A stretch of 64,000 bases of DNA from Poa pratensis (lineage: Eukaryota > Streptophyta > Magnoliopsida > Poales > Poaceae), in assembly GCA_947311845.1 (NCBI GenBank), contig CAMZMU010000041.1, forward strand, positions 136,676,542-136,740,541. The letters run 5' to 3'. The notes beneath the pieces were generated by a model that saw nothing but the letters and a program-made list of their open reading frames with translations, did no database searches and was not told where the DNA came from. Position 1 is the first letter of the stretch; every line of letters starts with the position of its first letter. The position numbers and the translations under genes were made by a program. Of the stretch, positions 12,415 to 22,485 are shown in pieces.

Positions 12415-13175
12415 TTTGTTATTCTTGATAAGTTGAATGATGTATACATTTTGCTTTACAGTATGAGCCAGAACTTTTTCCTGGCCTGATTTATCGAATG
12501 AAGCAACCGAAGATTGTTCTTCTGATTTTTGTTTCAGGCAAGATTGTCTTGACGGGAGCAAAGGTAGCAGTCTTTTATTGTATATACTTTTGTTGGCCAG
12601 TTTTCTGTACATATGAAAGACTGCAACTATTGTCTTTCCAGGTGAGAGAAGAGACATACACTGCCTTTGAAAACATATATCCTGTACTCACAGAGTTCAG
12701 AAAAGTTCAGCAATGGTATGCACTTTCTTTTGGTAATGTTAGTTTGCAGTGTGCTAGAAACTTCGCATGCTTTCTCTTGTTCAATTGATCAAGTGTGAGC
12801 GCTATGGTTGATAGTTACATCTGATATGTTCAGGTGCTTATGGCAGTTGGGAATTTTGACTGTTCATTTAGTATATAGCAATTTAAAAAATTGCAATTCT
12901 TGCGTTCTCTTGAGCATGCTTTTCTGAGGACTTCTATGTTTTCCTGGGATGGAAATTGATGGGTTGTTCATCTTGGGGAAACTTTATTTTCCAATGCCTT
13001 CATCTCTGTAGTCTTGTGTCATTTTGGATTAGATTATATGTGATGATGTAATAATAATACTGTGGCTATCCTTCCGTCTCCCCTTCACATATTTTGGCTA
13101 CATTTTATTTGTAGATTGGAATTAGATATTTAGGAGAATAAAACTAATTATTTCTTGCATCTCTCTGCTTGCAGA
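8347..13175 (+). CDS. TBP2: TATA-binding protein (TBP2-type), 9 exons
   Basis: TBP binds the TATA box and nucleates the RNA polymerase II pre-initiation complex; it also serves polymerases I and III in the nucleus. Coding exons: 8347-8423, 9050-9137, 11211-11282, 11871-11921, 12000-12044, 12138-12230, 12462-12563, 12642-12715, and base 13175. All introns are GT...AG. The protein is 200 aa, the usual plant TBP length: a short N-terminus ([14 protein letters not shown]) and two saddle repeats at about 27-101 and 117-192, ending KVQQ. The stop codon is split by the last intron (TG at 12714-12715, A at 13175). No frameshift or internal stop was seen. The exon 7 acceptor and first 23 bases are duplicated upstream in intron 6, and intron 2 holds a transposon. 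The TBP2 name rests on N-terminal resemblance to wheat TBP2. Confidence 0.97.
9729..9800 (+). repeat. CT microsatellite in TBP intron 2
   Basis: A (TC)n tract of about 70 bp with a few interruptions, inside intron 2. A run of about 20 G lies further down the same intron at about 10081-10100. Confidence 0.9.
10395..11091. mobile_element. hAT-like non-autonomous element in TBP intron 2
   Basis: About 697 bp flanked by the 8 bp direct repeat GATAGTGC (10387-10394 and 11092-11099). Near the ends, ATGATATTTGAGTCGC and the reverse complement of GCGACTCAAAAACCAT form imperfect inverted repeats. An 8 bp duplication fits the hAT superfamily. The interior is GC-rich and purine-rich (GAGAGG) with several GAGTCGC/GCGACTC boxes and no transposase. 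The left inverted repeat is offset by about 6 bp from the duplication, so exact ends are uncertain. Confidence 0.6.
12265..12484 (+). repeat. Duplicated splice acceptor and exon 7 start around a (TG)n tract
   Basis: An 80 bp block is present at 12265-12344 and 12405-12484 (period 140 bp), separated by about 30 TG units. Each block carries the end of intron 6, a CAG acceptor, and the first 23 bases of exon 7. Only the second copy continues into the rest of exon 7. Use of the first acceptor would shift the frame and stop at 12487-12489. Confidence 0.95.
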
Positions 13176-13664
13176 TAATTTACTGAAGCCACAACTAGAA
13201 AGATCCCTTGAGAATTTGCTCTCTTTTGAGCTGTGACTGCTAACTTCTAACTGTACATCTTGTAATTTATGCGAAGCTCTGATGCAGTGTCACGGTCGAG
13301 AGACCAATGTTGTGGAGGCTTGAGAAATCGTATCCTATTGGTAATAGGTCCGGGTGATGGTAGAGTTGGTCATCACGGGTCCTATTTTGGTCTATTATTG
13401 AAGACAGGCGAGGCATGCATTGCATTGTACATTAATGGAACTCGAGAGATGGGCTCTATTTGTGTGTGTCATTTCGGCTGTCTTTTCTGAGTACTTGCAG
13501 TGATCTGCACGGCGTCTGTAACCCCTTATGCTGTACAATGATGAGAAGACCGACCTGACTGGTATTGTCCAATTGTGCAATCTGTATGTACTACTATATA
13601 ACTCTGTCCTTGTATCTGTTTCATGTGAGATGTGAGAATGATATTTATCTTGCGGAAATCCATA
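13176..13664 (+). other. TBP 3' UTR and downstream flank
   Basis: Non-coding sequence after the split TBP stop codon, probably the 3' UTR for several hundred bases. No clear canonical polyadenylation signal stands out. The block ends at the 9 bp flank of the MITE starting at 13665. Confidence 0.5.
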
Positions 13665-14899
13665 ACGGTGCATGGGTCTAGATGCACCCACTATGCATTT
13701 TATTTTTAATTTTTTTTCAGAATGTCAAAAAATTCCGAAAAAAAAATCCGGATGTAAATTACAGCGTGATGTGTTAGCACAAAAATTGGCATGGTGAAAA
13801 AACTTTTTTAGCAACCTGTACAAAAAAGACAAATTTCCGACGCGTACATATACTATTCGGTATGTCCGAATTTGTCTTTTTTGCACAGGGTGCATAAAAA
13901 GTTTTTTCACCATGCCAATTTTTGTGCTGACTCCAAACATGTTGGACTACATGCAAATATTTTTTTTTTGAATTTTTTGACATTTCGAAAAAAAAAATTG
14001 GGACAGCGGGTGCAGCTCACTACAAGGATTCGGGTCTATTGCAACAAAATCGTTTGTCGCAATACATGCCGTTTTGTGGCAATAGGTACCTATTGCCACG
14101 AAACGACTTTCGTTGGCAACCGTTGCAATTGGACGCATGGTAATAGGTTATCGCCACGAAAAAGCAATTGTGGCAATAAAAGTTTGCTATTGCAACAACC
14201 ATGTGGAAAGTTGCCACATTTTTTCCCGTGGCAAAACTCACCTGTTGCCACAATTTGGTTTGTGGAGATAGCTTTAATGCAACATGTAACGAATCGTGGC
14301 GACTGATAGCTCGTGGCGATAGACATTTGTGGCAACAAACTATACCAACGACGCTTCTTTCGTGGCACATACTATTTTGTGGCAATAGTTAATCGTGGCA
14401 AGAAACTGTGACAACAATCCTTATTTTCGTGGCATTAGATATCTTGCCACAAACCGTTATGCTTGTGGTATTAACTTATTGCAACAAACATTCCAGTCGT
14501 CGTAACAAGAAATTGCAACATACTCATTTTGGTGGTGATAACTAGTTATCACAACGGGCAACATATTTGTAGCGAGAAACTATTGCGACAATTTGAACTT
14601 TTGTGGCAATACACCACTTTCGACCATTATATTTAGGAACTGGTCCCACATGTTAGATGGGTCCCACTTGTAATAATCTCATACATTGGTCCCACATGTC
14701 AAAATTTCAAAATTGCACATGTTAATTTGAAAAGTGGGTCGGACTAGTCATGTTTTCATATCGCATACACAATCACTGTTTGTTTTCAAAGAGAACAGCA
14801 AAAATGTAATTGAGAAACATAGAATATTTCATTCAGAAACAGAGAGAAGATACATGAATTCCAGAGTTTGCATCGCCCTGATAACCTAACTATCATATA

Positions 14900-17256
14900 T
14901 AAATTGCTATACAAAAATATCTTTGCGCTTCTTTGAAGATCTTCAGCTTGGCTTCACTTGTATAAGAAGAACACTTTCGTCTTGAATTTAGGCAAAATAT
15001 CTGCTAATGAGAAAACAGAACAGTGAGGTTAGTAAAAAATACATCCACGGGCAGCTAGACTGAACCATGAAGAATTGCCAGGGAGTAAAATGATAGCTCA
15101 ATACTACTATCCCATAATTTAATAGGAGACACAAGATTACCAAGTAAGAATATTCCAATAGTTCAATACTGCTAGGCTAGTAAGTAGTAATGGGAAAAAT
15201 CAAAGCAACTGTTCTATACTTGGTGTTAACAAACAGAGGATGTAAATCAGCAGCAGATTATGCGCCACTTTTGTCACAGATGTACGGAGAAGAGGAGCAG
15301 AAAAGCGCAGAGCAGTAGACAGTGCCATACCTGTAGATGCCGTTCAGCTGTTCGCAGCCGGATATGATGCATGGGGCATGGGCTCCCCAAGAATCGGAGT
15401 TGCAGCCGGAGCTTGTAGATATCACCAACGAGCTCATTCGGCTCCAATGTTCATTAATTGCCTTCAAACCGGTCAGCCTGCAGCGAAACAGTTTCAATGC
15501 ATAGCAAGTTAATAACATTTTAGTCTGATGTAGAGCTACAAGTTGTTTGCAAATTGGCATTAAGGAGTATAAAAGGTGGACCCGATTCCTGGAAAGGAAT
15601 TATTAAACACTAATATTACATGGAAATGTTATACATAGAAGCATACCATATATTTATTTAACCAACAAAGGAAACAAACGCATCAGGAAAAATGACATGC
15701 ATTTATCATCATAGGATATATCCCAAGGAATTAATAACTATGGTGCATCCTCATAGGATGGCCCTCACCATAAAATCAGCATAGAAACTATTTCAACAGA
15801 TTAACTAAAATATTAAGACTCAAGTTTCATTATGGTTAATTCTATGCGTCAAGTACAAGCAGGCAGATTAGTCGATATTTGGATAGATAAGAATACTTAT
15901 ACATGATAGATAGGAACTGAAAACACCAGGAACAATATTTAACAACTTCCAGCAATATTTATAGCACCACCAGGCCTCACCTTACAGCTTGCTGGTAGGG
16001 CGACGGACAAGGGGACCTGAGATACCAAATTAATCTTAGAAATGAAAATTGCTATACAGTTAACATGTTGCTGGCTGCTGCGAAAAGACATACCAAAATG
16101 GATAACTAGCATTCAGTTTATCAAGAGAGAATATTATGAAGCTTCATATGTATGCTTAGATGTAAGCATGTACTTGTTTAGGTAATGCATGACTTGGACA
16201 TCATAAAATAGCAGATATGACCAACAATTAGTACTGAATCTTATGTACTGTACGAATTTAACCGCCCACGATCAAATTCAGATGAGCACCCCACGATCCA
16301 GATTTATATTCACTAGCTTATAACATAATAGGAACATGTATTGAGCATTATTTATTTACCGGATTGAAATAATATGAAGTAATGGATGGTAGTACCAATA
16401 AGAAGTTGCATATTGGTGGTACAAATATGAACAAATCTGGACAGACCCTAACTTTGACAACGTCTTGCAAGTTATACTTTGACAACATCTTGCAAGACCC
16501 TAATTACAGCCAGCATTATACAACACTAAGAACATACACAAAAGATAAGATCACAGATTAACACAGCTTCTCGCATCAAGCTCACTTGATTGAACAACGA
16601 TCCAACAACTGTCCACTAGAATAGTACACAGGATACAAACAGCTCACGTGAAGCAAGTAGAGTAGAAAATGGAGGAAGCGGGGACATGCCTACACCATGG
16701 AGATCGTGAAGATGAAGAGCAGCATGGGGTGAGGGCGTGAAGATCTGAAGACCTAGCGTGAGCATCTGGTGTCATAGGGCGCGAGGTGATGCGTCAGCGG
16801 AAGACGCCTGGTCCGCGGATCTGGTGTCGTCAGGCGTGGCCTTTGGTGTGCAGGAGCAGGACAACAAGCTCCGGAGAGAATAGGTGCTCTCCAGTTGCTG
16901 GAGAGATCTGCAAGGAACAGACTGTCACAGTTGCCATTCTCGGCAAATAAATCTACTCGACGAACATAGCAGATATCATGGGGGGAAATCCAACATGTAG
17001 GATAATATTCAGCTTGAATCACGATCTAGAATCCTCCGGACAAGCAACCAATACACGAAGAGTATCCAGTACGACAAAGTTTCGTAGAAGATGTTCTTAC
17101 CTTGCGGCAGGTGGCGGCGTTCTCCATGGTAGGTGGCGGCGTTCTCGCGGGTGAGGCTGGCGGTTCAGATCCCGTCGGTGAGGAGGGGAGGCGGCGTTCG
17201 CACGGCCTGGGGCACGGAGGAGAAGGTCGCGATAGAGGCGGCGAGCGGAATCCCAT
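14900..17256 (-). other. Gene-like cargo inside the CACTA element, unidentified
   Basis: Minus-strand sequence with exon/intron texture. A proline/arginine-rich frame starts MGFRSPPLSRPSPP at 17256. A plausible donor follows CCGCAAG near 17100 and an acceptor (CCTTGCAG) near 16915. A third open stretch lies at 15560-15258. I recognise no domain, and the pieces do not join into a convincing protein. It could be a captured host gene fragment or the element's own non-coding interior. Confidence 0.35.
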
Positions 17257-17739
17257 AGATGAGGAGGAGGAGAGGAGGAGGAGGAGTACGACCTGGCTGT
17301 GGCGGGTGGATCGGAGGACCTCCGATCTGCTGGTGGCGATAAAGGGGGAAGATGAGCAGGAGATAATATTGGGGGAAAAGAAAGCCTGCTACGCGCGGGA
17401 TTAAATCATGGAGGCTGAAAATTTTGGTAACCGACCGGTGGGGCAGGACGCCAAAAATTTGGAGAAGTGGAGGGAATATGTGTTTTGGTGGAGGGAAAAG
17501 ATTATTTTTGGCGTAAACTTATACTGTAAATTATTTTCAGAAAACTAGAGTGAATAGTTGTTTCGGTGCAGGAAAAATATTCTGTTAAATACATTTGATT
17601 TCAAAAATAGGGAATGACTTTCAAAATTGAAACCTCATTTTTTACTTTCATCAAGATAAAATCTTTTCCAACTCATCAAGACAAACAAAAAATCAACCAT
17701 ATCGCTCCGAGCAAGGTTTTTGAGTCACGACTCCAAAGT

Positions 17740-18470
17740 GGGTCGAAGACGCAGCGACTCGCTGCACACTGGCGTTTTCGGACGATCCAGTGTAACAGTG
17801 GCGTTTTCGGACGATCTAGTGTGACACTGGAGTTAACGGGTGATCTAGGGAGACACCAGCGTACCGGGCGATCTAGTGTGACACTGGAGTTTACGGGCGA
17901 TCTAGTGTGACATTGGCGTTTACGGTCGAACTAGTGTGACACTGGCCTTCACGACGATCTAGTGTGGTACTGGTTTTTACGGGTGATCTAGTGAGACACT
18001 GACGTTTACGGACGATCTAGAGTGGTGTTGGTGTTTCCGAGTGATCAAGTGTGACACCGTCTTTGATGAGCGATCTAGTGTGACACTCTCATTTCTGGAT
18101 GATCTAGTGTGACACTGTCATTTTTGGGCGACCTAGTACGACACTAGAGTTTACGGGTGATCTAGAGTGACACTGGCGTTTACGGTCAATCTAGTGTGAC
18201 ATTGGCATTTACAGTCGATCTAGTGTGACGCTGACACTGTCATTCCGGACGATCTAGTGTGACCGTGGCGTTCACGAGCGATCTAGTGTGACACTAGCGT
18301 TTACGGGCGATCTAGTGTGACACTGGCGTTTCGATCTAGAGTGGTGTTGGCGTTTCCGGATGATCTAGTGCGACACTGGCGTTTACGGGCGATCTAGTAT
18401 GACACTGGAGTTTACAGACGATCTAATGTGACACTGTCATTTTCGGATGATCTAGTGTGACACTGGTGTT
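17740..18470 (+). repeat. Tandem array of ~30 bp GATCTAGTGTGACACTGG units
   Basis: About two dozen imperfect copies of a unit near 30 bp, core GATCTAGTGTGACACTGG followed by CGTTTACGGGC variants, occupy about 730 bp inside the CACTA element. Copies differ by single substitutions and small indels. Confidence 0.9.
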
Positions 18471-19130
18471 CGCCGGAAAACACCCTAGTGTCAAAATGGC
18501 AATTACTTAGCCATTTAAATTCCAAATTAAAAAAATAAAATATGTATTCTAACATAAAAAATTTGTTCTATCCAATTACAAACTTTGTTCGCTACACTTT
18601 TTCTGGATTTTGGCGGAAAACATCCCAGTTTCAAATTGGCAATAACTTGGCCATTTAAATCCAAATTTAACAAAATAAATATGTATTTCCTAACAGAAAA
18701 ATGTGTTATACCCATTTGTACACTTTGTTCACGGTTTTGGTTAATTAAAATTGGTGCAATTAAGAACTACTTTAATTACTCCTTAAAACATCCTAGTTTT
18801 TTTCGCCGGAAAACACCCTAGTGTCAAAATGGCAATTACTTAGCCATTTAAATTCCAAATTAAAAAAATAAAATATGTATTCTAACATAAAAAATCTGTT
18901 CTATCCAATTACAAACTTTGTTCGCTGCACTTTTTCTGGATTTTGGCGAAAAACATCCTAGTTTCAAATTGGCAATAACTTGGCCATTGAAATCCAAATT
19001 TAACAAAATAAATATTTATTTCCTAACAGAAAAATGTGTTATATCCATTTGTAAACTTTGTTCACGGTTTGGTTAATTAAAATTGGGGCAATTAATAACT
19101 ACTTTAATTACTCCTTAAAACTTGCAAAAA
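18471..19130 (+). repeat. Tandem duplication of a ~333 bp unit
   Basis: Two adjacent copies begin CGCCGGAAAACACCCTAGTG near 18472 and 18804, about 95% alike by eye. Each copy is itself two related halves: one begins GGAAAACACCCTAGTGTCAA and the other GGAAAACATCC.AGTTTCAA. Located inside the CACTA element just after the 30 bp array, whose terms (CTAGTGTGACAC) it partly echoes. Confidence 0.85.
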
Positions 19131-19754
19131 TCATAATTTAATATCTATAAATCGTAGTAATATAAAGTATATGTCTATCATTATCAGAAAAATGCATATA
19201 TATTTTGTTGCTCCTTTTTCGCAACGTTAGGTGATTGTTGCAATATGTTGTACATATTGCCATGAATGTACAATTTGTCGCAATATGTAATAGTTATTAA
19301 CACAATGAAAGTGAGGCAAAAGTCACCATATTACAACCAATACATGTTTTGTTGCAATACGAAGCCATTTTTTGCAACAATATCTATGACTAGCGCCACA
19401 TGTCACAATTGTTGCAATATATGTCTGAATATTACCACAAAGATTTATTTTGTTGCAATACTTAGTCTCTATTGCAACAAAATGACTAATTAACGCAACA
19501 CGATGCAACTGTCGCAATATCACTACCATATTACAACGCGGATACAACTTGTGGTAATATGTGACTTCTATTGCAACAAAACGAGTACTTACCGCGACGA
19601 AACGAAATTGTGGCAATACGTAGATCCTGTTACCATGAAATGGAATTTTGTGGTAATATTGCATTTTATTGCAACGAAAGATAGTTGTAGCAATAAATTT
19701 TGTTGCAATATACCTGAATTCTTGTAGTGGCTGCACCCGTGTCCCAAATCGCCA

Positions 19755-20419
19755 TGTACATTTATCTTGTTATTATTTTTGCTGTATAGACAATCTTTGG
19801 GCTTTGTCGTGCCCAAATCTAACCAAATTGAGTTGTTGGACGCCCCATTTTGTTTGCGAATACTGCTATCCTAATCACTGGTGTCCTTGCCCATGGTGAT
19901 GCTGTTTTCTTTCTTTCCGCTTACACAATGGTTTACAGGGAGACATACAGCACACGGGAAGATAATAATAAGAAATCAAGCTTTGATGTTTTGATAGTTG
20001 ACCGTACCTCTAAAACGCCATCCACCCAGCTGGGGCGTGCGGCGCCATGAGGATCAGGGCGAACAATCAAGTTTTGAAGAGTCAACGATAGATACATTTC
20101 AGATGACAGCCTCAGGTGTTACTACTAATCAATGCTCATGCGTTCACAGCCTCAGGTACTGGAGCAGAACAACTGAATTACTGAAAATCTAGAGCTACAT
20201 ACTACTAGTCGTACTAGTGCGACCACGGAACTGTAGATGTGTAACAACGTTGACCGCAGATGCTTGTCACTCAGCATCACGTTGCACCGGCGCTCTGGCG
20301 CCGCCAGTCGGTCGCCGGCCGGCCAGGTCGATCGGGACCATTCCACACCATGTTAATTATTCAGTCCAGCGACAGATCACACGTTGCAATAAGCAGGCTA
20401 GGCAAGGCGCCTGTCGTGG
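19755..20419. other. Spacer and probable WRKY 3' UTR
   Basis: No recognisable gene. The right part, next to the WRKY stop codon at 20420, is probably the 3' UTR of that minus-strand gene. Confidence 0.5.
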
Positions 20420-21518
20420 TCACTGAGCGGGAGGCCCGCCGAAGTACTGGGCGCTGAGCTCGTACCGGTTGCCGCCGTCGCCGTCGCCAGCTCCCTGGCC
20501 GCCAGTCGACGACGACGGCGAGCCGTGCTGGTGCGCGCCGTCGTAGACGATGCGGAGCCTGGGGTCGCCAGGGTGCCACTCCACCTTCTTCTTGGCGCCG
20601 CACCTCTTGTCCCGGCACCGGAAGTAGCTCCTGCACAGTGCACGCCGTTCGTTGCTTCAATCTAAATATCGTATTGGCCGTCACGTAGATGATAGATGCA
20701 CGTACCTGATTTTCTGGATGTTCTTGATGAACTTCTGGCCGTACTTCTTCCACTGGTACCCGTCCTCCGGCATCACTAGCTGCGCGCCGCTGCCCGCTTC
20801 CTCCGGCGAAGTCCACTGCTGATCCTGTTCGTCGCCATTACCTCTACCACCTCCCCCGCTGATCCCTCTATATACACATACATATAACTCAGTAACTCAT
20901 CAACATCATTACAGAATTAATGGAGCAGATTTCTTTGTGAGGCATGAACATCAGCTTGTAGCGTTTTAGGGTTTAACTAAGAACACTAGGCAAATCGGAG
21001 GACCCAGCGATTTGCAGCACAAGTAAGGAATGGTGTCTATGAGAGGGACGCTCTTTTGTTTTACTCGGCCCCAACAGGTTTCGCTTCAGTTTCGATGTTG
21101 CCCACATGCATGGAGCTTCCTTTTGGTAAAAAACTACAGTACTTCAAAATATAGTAGATGTGAAAAATGAATCGTACTGGATACATATATTCATGTGAAA
21201 AAACTACAGTATTGCAAAATATATATTCATGTGAGTATCATGGATACATATCTGGATATGCTGCATATGCGAGATCGGACTTCGATAGGACATAGTACTG
21301 GACTACTGGTACTATATGATGAGGACTGGAAATGATAACAAAGGAATCAATACGCTAACCCTAATTGGAACCAGATTAAGTAGCTCTACAAATCTCAAAA
21401 CAAGATGATAGAGAGAAAAATATATCCCGCGAGATCAGACACGCGCGCAGAAAACAGATCTAGAGAGAGAGAGAGTCAGAGAGACGTACTGTAAGGTGGG
21501 CTGTGAGGTTGAGGCCAT
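20420..21518 (-). CDS. Small WRKY transcription factor with WKKYGQK motif
   Basis: WRKY proteins are plant nuclear transcription factors that bind W-box DNA (TTGAC core). Exons on the minus strand: 21490-21518, 20706-20867, 20420-20630, with GT/AG introns of 622 and 75 nt; total 133 aa. The start MASTSQPTLQ is the only upstream ATG that splices in frame. The single WRKY domain covers about residues 45-100: EDGYQWKKYGQKF, then C-X4-C (CRDKRC) and HQH, the zinc ligands. The intron falls after KIR, at the conserved position of most plant WRKY domains. The usual Arg of WRKYGQK is Lys here; such variants exist in grasses and can change DNA preference. The tail is Gly/Ser-rich. Subgroup (IIc-like) is inference. 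Confidence 0.9.
21066..21175 (+). repeat. 110 bp direct repeat, copy in WRKY intron 1
   Basis: Begins CGGCCCCAACAGGTTTCGC and ends GAAAAATGAATCGT. It matches 21904-22012 with one visible 1-base indel. This copy lies in intron 1 of the WRKY gene. Confidence 0.93.
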
Positions 21519-21680
21519 GGTGAAAATCTGCGACAGTGGACTGTTGCAACCTACATGAATGGATGGGGTTATAGATCTCGTGAGCTAGCGACCTTGGTGA
21601 AGACTAGAAGAGTATATATGACAGAGAGGGTCGAGGCAGGAGGGATCGGCGTGGTATCGGGAAGCTCTTGGGGCGCGCCG

Positions 21681-21690
21681 TATATTTATC
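21681..21690 (-). promoter_or_regulatory. Possible WRKY TATA box
   Basis: The minus strand reads GATAAATATA about 163 bp before the WRKY start codon. This is the only TATA-like string at a sensible distance; use is inferred. Confidence 0.4.
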
Positions 21691-21903
21691 GAGGCTTTGG
21701 TCAAATGGAAGCTTCATGGATGCAACGTTAACGTCGTCGAGACGAAGCCCAGCTGTTCACTGCAGCCATATATGTATGTATATGTTAATTAGGGGACGCT
21801 GACGTCGCCTGCGGTTCGTCATCGAATTTTAACTGGCGCACGCCCTTGTTCCCAGAAGCTGCCTCCATCAGTTCGGCAGATTAGTTTGGTGCGGTTTCAG
21901 CGC

Positions 21904-22012
21904 CGGCCCCAACAGGTTTCGCTTCAGTTTCGATGTTGCCCACATGCATGGAGCTTCCTTTTGGTAAAAAACTACAGTACTTCAAATATAGTAGATGTGA
22001 AAAATGAATCGT
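21904..22012 (+). repeat. 109 bp direct repeat, copy upstream of WRKY
   Basis: Second copy of the repeat at 21066-21175, about 386 bp upstream of the WRKY start codon. Near identity suggests recent duplication. Confidence 0.93.
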
Positions 22013-22299
22013 TCGTATCATGTATCTGTTTTTTTAGAGAGAGAAAAAATACAGGAGCGAGCCTCCAGCTCCATATCATGTATGAAACCACGTAAGCGTC
22101 AATACAGAGTAGAGGACATGGTGTGTAAACAGTAAACCCATCCCGTGTGTGTGTATAGTTACGGACTTACGGCTAAAAGTATATAATTAACAATGTGAAA
22201 CTACAACCATACTGAAGACGGATCCGATTAGGGGTGGGCATAAAAAACACCTAAACCGAGCTGGATCGAAACCGAACTCAACGATACCGCATTAATCGG

Positions 22300-22477
22300 C
22301 AGGGGCGGACCCAAGTAGTAGCTTGTGGGGGCCTTGGCCCCCACTCAAAAATTGAAACTACATAAGAATTTGTTCATTTTCTACAGAAAAATTATTTAAA
22401 TTTTGAGAATTTATACAAGAAATGTCCCCAGTCAAATCATATGCCCCCTCTCAAAATTGTGTCTGGGTCCGCCCCTG
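22300..22477. mobile_element. hAT-type MITE (178 bp) with 8 bp duplication
   Basis: Perfect 14 bp terminal inverted repeats CAGGGGCGGACCCA / TGGGTCCGCCCCTG are flanked by the 8 bp duplication TTAATCGG (22292-22299 and 22478-22485). The AT-rich interior has no coding capacity. Ends and duplication size fit non-autonomous hAT elements. Confidence 0.95.
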
Positions 22478-22485
22478 TTAATCGG

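Larger units (their letters stand above)
14018..19729. mobile_element. Non-autonomous CACTA transposon (5.7 kb)
   Basis: Starts CACTACAAGGATTC and ends with the complement of CACTACAAGAATTC. About 33 bp of imperfect terminal inverted repeat are visible, flanked by the 3 bp duplication GCT (14015-14017 and 19730-19732), all as expected for CACTA (En/Spm). Subterminal regions of about 600 bp at each end are packed with short GTGGCAATA / TTGCAACAAA motifs in both directions. No transposase domain was recognised, so it depends on a related element. It carries gene-like sequence and two tandem-repeat regions. Confidence 0.93.
13665..19745. mobile_element. Mutator-like fold-back MITE, split by a CACTA insertion
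   Basis: The left part is 13665-14017 and the last 13 bp are at 19733-19745, on the far side of a CACTA element. The two ends share a GGTGCA..GGGT..A..TGCACCC pattern as inverted repeats. Flanking 9-mers AAATCCATA (13656-13664) and AAATCGCCA (19746-19754) match at 7 of 9, which fits a Mutator-type 9 bp duplication. The interior is almost one large hairpin: arms of about 150 bp, including TTTTTCACCATGCCAATTTT and its complement, fold around about 13845. There is no coding capacity. Confidence 0.75.

Noticed and set aside
12248..12657. Open frames through the TG tract on both strands
   Set aside because: Products of the microsatellite and the duplicated exon start, not genes.
12642..12788. TBP ending in W followed by an unspliced extension
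   Set aside because: A GT donor after CAATG and an acceptor at 13174 create a TGA stop and give the usual 200 aa length.
17740..18470. CRISPR-like array
   Set aside because: Units are head-to-tail and degenerate without unique spacers, in a eukaryotic transposon.
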